A program made the position numbers and the translations under genes. Positions 7,201 through 9,272 of a stretch of DNA of 9,272 nt are shown here, piece by piece. Under the pieces are notes generated by a model that worked only from the letters and a program-made list of their open reading frames with translations, did no database searches and had not been told where the DNA came from. This stretch comes from Promethearchaeota archaeon (lineage in GTDB: Archaea > Asgardarchaeota > Lokiarchaeia > Sigynarchaeales > MK-D1): the NCBI GenBank assembly GCA_016839385.1, contig JAEOUK010000741.1, positions 1 through 9,272 of the forward strand. The letters are read 5' to 3'. Position 1 is the stretch's first letter, and each line of letters starts with the position of its first letter.

Positions 7201-8368
7201 TTTGTCTGTATTCCTCACAAAAAACTATAAACGAATGCCATCCTTGGGACATATTAAAAGGACCAGTATCCCATCGATCTTGATTACCTAGTGATTGTGT
7301 GGGTGGAGAACTATGAGGGTAATAAAATAATCTCGGATATTTGTGGTCCATAATTACTCCAATTCCATCATCTGCAGCTAATTTCAAATAAATATTAGTA
7401 AAATCAGTTGGAGCATATACATACACCATACCATACCCAGTAGCGGTATTACCTCCTAAAATGTTATCCAAATCAATCACATAATCAGCATCATTGTGGA
7501 TAAACCATTGCAGTGATGGATCTAATCCTTGTGAAGCATTTCCTCCAGTAGCATAATCACCAGCCATATAATCCTTTGTTAAATCTAGATGTGCTGTGTT
7601 CGTTACTGATGCAAAGCCTCCCCACCAAAATGGTTCATCAAATGGACCAACTAATAACCAATCTGTGATGAACCCGCGAATATCTGGAGTATACAAAGAT
7701 TCCCCAGATTGAATTACTTGACTTAACGGGCTAAAAGACGAATCTGTGTGATAATTTGTTCCTTCATACGCATATTTATAAATTGCTGAATTTTCTGCAA
7801 GTTCAAGCTCGTAATGCCCGTTGTCAATGCTTAAGGTTGTTCCATCAAAATTAGTACTAAGTGATGAAGAAAAACCATAGGCTTCTATCCCTACTTCATC
7901 TGAATAGTAAATATAATAATCAAGAGTTTCATCCAGATTAATAGTAACTAAAAACGTAATTGTAAAACTTTGAATATATGTACCATCATGAGTCACATTA
8001 CTTAATTGAAATTTTTGGGTTGTCCATGTACCAGCACTGTATTTAACTAGTCGAGTTGAATCTATACGATGTGTATTATCCTCAAACTCTAAGTAAACCT
8101 CAACAGGTTCGTTTGTTCTGTGATAAACGTGAGGTTCATATATCGAGACAAGTAAGCGGTGATTAAAAGTGTAATTCCACCAGCTATCAGCTGTGTCTGC
8201 AGATAAAGGTAAGTCGATGGAATCATCTTTAATTACTGTTTTATTCTCCGAATCTAAGGAATTAGTTGAAGTAGAAGTTAAATATGGTTGTACACTTACT
8301 GCTACGATAATAATTTGAAGACAGAACAATACTATCAACGCTGTTGAAGTATATTGTTTTCTTTTCAT
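4283..8368 (-). CDS. Giant secreted type I membrane protein with PA14-like and tandem Ig-like domains
   Basis: The protein has 1361 residues. MKRKQ plus a hydrophobic stretch (about 9-26) is a signal peptide. Residues 62-157 (WWNYTFNHRLLVSIY to YYIYYSDEVG) resemble the beta-rich DUF2341-type module of archaeal surface proteins. Residues about 230-400 resemble a PA14/carbohydrate-binding-like domain: WLLVGPFDEPFW, LKLAADDGIGVIMDHK, GWHSFIVF. Two CnaB/carboxypeptidase-regulatory-like modules (about 632-733 and 735-830) precede four diverged Ig-like modules (about 848-930, 937-1033, 1037-1140, 1144-1245). One membrane helix (1254-1276) is followed by an 85-residue tail, first basic (RKTIKRKTRF), then acidic and Lys-rich. 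More than 20 N-x-S/T sequons lie in the exterior part. It is probably a surface adhesin, receptor or S-layer-associated protein; ligand unknown. ATG 8366-8368 lies about 31 nt below a TATA-like box, so the mRNA is probably near-leaderless. Domain borders are by eye. Confidence 0.8.
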   Translation of the reverse strand: MKRKQYTSTALIVLFCLQIIIVAVSVQPYLTSTSTNSLDSENKTVIKDDSIDLPLSADTADSWWNYTFNHRLLVSIYEPHVYHRTNEPVEVYLEFEDNTHRIDSTRLVKYSAGTWTTQKFQLSNVTHDGTYIQSFTITFLVTINLDETLDYYIYYSDEVGIEAYGFSSSLSTNFDGTTLSIDNGHYELELAENSAIYKYAYEGTNYHTDSSFSPLSQVIQSGESLYTPDIRGFITDWLLVGPFDEPFWWGGFASVTNTAHLDLTKDYMAGDYATGGNASQGLDPSLQWFIHNDADYVIDLDNILGGNTATGYGMVYVYAPTDFTNIYLKLAADDGIGVIMDHKYPRLFYYPHSSPPTQSLGNQDRWDTGPFNMSQGWHSFIVFCEEYRQNWEFTMRFSTDGIHRSFTDSTNAITNIAIALAPQTEITQIVPEVNGPIYSKYSLNWTKSQDMTVYDMLTFYENLNMWKCERTIQWDSVHTSPDSSSFSAINTYYNESHFEEFLYNNQRTYGLTNQITAQNYALIRDFDGSNSLTTLGLFLTNIKENSPNINLEEIYWTSSYQIGNPDTVNIVPGSETDLDNSAGLDSVTLTFWEYLDNSIGIVNDYAAALSYVNGIYNGLKNPLAISTGMEEDLFYSLTVNCKDHDGSNAVGINVTLVNITNVNSWDNSGPQTLTTDENGEVFFDRLKEASYNVSVSYEKFGTILYFDNNYTIDPLDSSQYITITDIALTKLDLNLQSSGDEPEPIIGAIVTIYKENSTDAELLGNIISDTNGVASLYWSNLSASENYTFSVTFLGDLKWINVTGNLVENYSTPLQSYTNLIVTVQIEDFATLLLMESGAIIDSYTWGESFDVNVYYYFEVTGSPTSISGATVTYKIPGYVDDPLPLAPTGSPGHYSVTIDSSHLTSQSPLIIYVTATSPGYTPVTNSTLLDLQSVPLEILPETTYIERYWLENFTIQVQLNDTYYDQLITSGTVSYTVSNNPTVYGELVQYGDYYEATINTTVFGSTGTYVLNLIGSNEEYTTPSAEITLKIKDIYTKLNGTIFLLDDDDFYVTTAHSYQFFYTSLGIGIAGANTLDWELQDNRNNVTIRSGSLIESSTLGIYEMSEFDSRTIPVGSYSLVVRIGANNFIERQAAINIDIMQIPIQLQKDITGDIFTAPKGDLINISLQLLDPVYNTVITGATVTIAYDGHIYNMTEVGTSGTYYHTVDTNAYKTLAVDKIFEATIAITVNMNYTINDIPVTIQIRPPLGPFGIPVIYWLIGGSVAVIALGAFAITKGIQYARIPWIIKQITATRKTIKRKTRFTPVKITRSLDEVIADDAEAAFSILDLSLKEKKPKKGVGKSKDSLTYKDLEEYEGGNH
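4292..4297 (-). promoter_or_regulatory. Strong Shine-Dalgarno sequence for the longin-like gene
   Basis: The minus strand reads GGAGGT eight nucleotides before ATG 4283, within the last codons (Glu-Gly-Gly-Asn-His) of the upstream gene. It is by far the best ribosome binding site in the window and fixes this start. With the TAATG overlap it indicates translational coupling. Confidence 0.8.
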
Positions 8369-8394
8369 ATTAGTTCACATAGAAACTTTTTAAC

Positions 8395-8402
8395 AAATAT
8401 AA
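8395..8402 (-). promoter_or_regulatory. TATA-like box of the surface protein operon
   Basis: The minus strand reads TTATATTT, centred about 31 nt before ATG 8368. Transcription would start within a few bases of the start codon. No Shine-Dalgarno is seen before this ATG, in keeping with leaderless initiation for the first gene of the operon. Confidence 0.45.
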
Positions 8403-8430
8403 GATCTAAATGCAATACCTAAGTTACTTT

Positions 8431-8442
8431 CTCAAGCTTGAG
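8431..8442. promoter_or_regulatory. Perfect 12-bp palindrome midway between two divergent promoters
   Basis: CTCAAGCTTGAG is its own reverse complement. Its centre (8436.5) lies about 38 nt from the TATA-like box of the leftward operon and about 39 nt from that of the rightward MEMO1 gene. ACTT at 8426-8429 and AAGT at 8446-8449 extend the dyad imperfectly. Position and symmetry suit a dimeric regulator controlling both directions; the regulator is unknown. Confidence 0.4.
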
Positions 8443-8471
8443 TTTAAGTGTAAAAGACGAAAGCGTTAATA

Positions 8472-8479
8472 ATTATATT
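8472..8479 (+). promoter_or_regulatory. TATA-like box of the MEMO1-family gene
   Basis: ATTATATT, centred about 32 nt before ATG 8508, would give a leader of only a few bases. It shares TTATATT with the divergent box at 8395-8402. Confidence 0.4.
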
Positions 8480-8496
8480 GTTGGTACTAACCATCA

Positions 8497-8501
8497 GAGG
8501 A
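8497..8501 (+). promoter_or_regulatory. Weak Shine-Dalgarno-like GAGGA before the MEMO1-family gene
   Basis: GAGGA lies six nucleotides before ATG 8508 and supports that start. If transcription starts about 25-27 nt after the TATA-like box, this element would be at or outside the 5' end, so one of the two signals may not be used. Confidence 0.4.
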
Positions 8502-8507
8502 AATATT

Positions 8508-9272
8508 ATGACAAGAATATCTCGATTTGCTGGATCTTGGTACTCAAGCGACAAACTAGAACTAACCAAAAACATTGAAAGTTATTTTCAAAATCCAAAA
8601 TTTGGTCCAGGTGAATTCATAGTTCATGAAACCAATAAAACGAGAACAATTTTTGGTGGAATAATACCTCATGCAGGATATATTTACAGTGCATCCGCAG
8701 CAGCACATACGTTAACAGCATTATTCAAAGAAAAATGCCCCGACTCGGTAATCATTTTAGGAAATACACACACCGGATATTCACAAATCGCTACAATGCG
8801 CAAAGGATTTTGGGAAACTCCTTTTGGCAAAATGGAAATTGATTCTGAATTAGCTGAAGAAATTATAAATTCTTCTCAGCACGTTATTGATCATGAAAGG
8901 GCTTTTGAGGGACATCATCAAGAGCACAATATCGAAATTCAACTTCCATTATTACAATTTCTTGCGGAAAAATGCCAGAAAGATTTAAAATTTGTTCCAA
9001 TTAAGGTTGGAAATTATCAACCTTCAACATTGAGAGAAGTTGCACATAATATAGCTACTATTATCAAACAAAGTCGAAAAGACATAATAGTTATTGCATC
9101 TAGTGATATGACGCATGAATCTCCTAGAGAACATGGTAGTGTCGAAGCGACCTTGCAATATATGGAGAAAATGAACACAATAATTAGTCATGCAGGGAAG
9201 AAAGTAGATCCAGAGTTGTTATGCTCAGAAGCAATCAACCTTTCAAGTTGTGGACCCCAAACCAAGTATACA
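8508..9272 (+). CDS. MEMO1 family protein (AmmeMemoRadiSam system protein B), 3' end beyond window
   Basis: The frame runs from ATG 8508 to the last base (255 codons) without a stop, so the gene is partial. The family is related to class III extradiol ring-cleaving dioxygenases; the archaeal and bacterial members are often linked with AMMECR1 and radical-SAM proteins, but their reaction is not established. Family motifs are clear: RFAGSWYSSD at the N-terminus, GGIIPHAGYIYS (His55), LGNTHTGYS (His88), ETPFGKMEID, the EHNIEIQLPLLQF block (139-151), VIASSDMTHE (196-204) and SSCGP (Cys248). His55, His88 and Cys248 correspond to the metal-ligand positions described for human MEMO1. Family members are usually about 270-300 residues, so only a short C-terminal piece is missing. 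It is divergent from the surface-protein operon and shares a 139-nt promoter region with it. No AMMECR1 or radical-SAM partner is in view. Confidence 0.92.
   Translation, partial: MTRISRFAGSWYSSDKLELTKNIESYFQNPKFGPGEFIVHETNKTRTIFGGIIPHAGYIYSASAAAHTLTALFKEKCPDSVIILGNTHTGYSQIATMRKGFWETPFGKMEIDSELAEEIINSSQHVIDHERAFEGHHQEHNIEIQLPLLQFLAEKCQKDLKFVPIKVGNYQPSTLREVAHNIATIIKQSRKDIIVIASSDMTHESPREHGSVEATLQYMEKMNTIISHAGKKVDPELLCSEAINLSSCGPQTKYT

Noticed and set aside
1..9272. CRISPR array, insertion sequence, integrase or attachment site
   Set aside because: No regularly spaced direct repeats, transposase or integrase genes, or long terminal inverted repeats were seen on either strand.

Overview
The window is AT-rich and looks archaeal. 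The strongest lineage clues are a tRNA-splicing endonuclease with the loop typical of crenarchaeal-type enzymes, TATA-box promoters lying very close to start codons, an archaeal-style PurD tail, a MEMO1-family protein, and a longin-like/winged-helix protein translationally coupled to a giant glycosylation-rich surface protein. Together these suggest an Asgard archaeon, possibly of the Heimdall/Loki type. That assignment is inference from protein character, not from a database search.

Layout. Positions 1-245 (+) hold the 3' end of purD (purine synthesis). It converges, with a 7-nt gap, on a block of minus-strand genes. Going up that block: 253-447 is a small hydrophobic ORF and 470-943 a cysteine-rich zinc-ribbon-like protein. 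These two are probably one gene split at a run of ten A (T on the coding strand). Next come 1064-1618 (tRNA-splicing endonuclease EndA) and 1648-2202 (SAM-dependent methyltransferase), likely one transcript. Then 2269-2970 is a CPBP-type intramembrane protein and 2971-3203 an intergenic region with an orphan TATA-like element. Last is a two-gene operon: 4283-8368 encodes a 1361-residue secreted/type I membrane protein, and 3204-4283 the longin-like/winged-helix cytosolic protein. They share one nucleotide (TAATG) behind a strong Shine-Dalgarno sequence. From 8508 (+) a MEMO1/AmmeMemoRadiSam-B gene starts and runs off the window; it is divergent from the surface-protein operon.

How the genes relate. 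purD, endA and the MEMO1 gene are unrelated housekeeping or conserved genes. The most distinctive unit is the coupled pair: an exported multi-domain protein with a single C-terminal membrane helix and a charged 85-residue cytoplasmic tail, made together with a soluble protein that has a longin-type fold followed by two predicted winged helices. This looks like a surface receptor or adhesin plus a cytosolic adaptor, but the function is not established. The divergent region upstream has two similar TATA boxes placed almost symmetrically around a perfect 12-bp palindrome, a plausible shared operator.

The other observation of note is the apparent frameshift at 472-481. Moving one base within the homopolymer joins the zinc-ribbon protein to the small membrane ORF, giving a 229-residue protein with a zinc domain, a hydrophobic hairpin and a basic tail.
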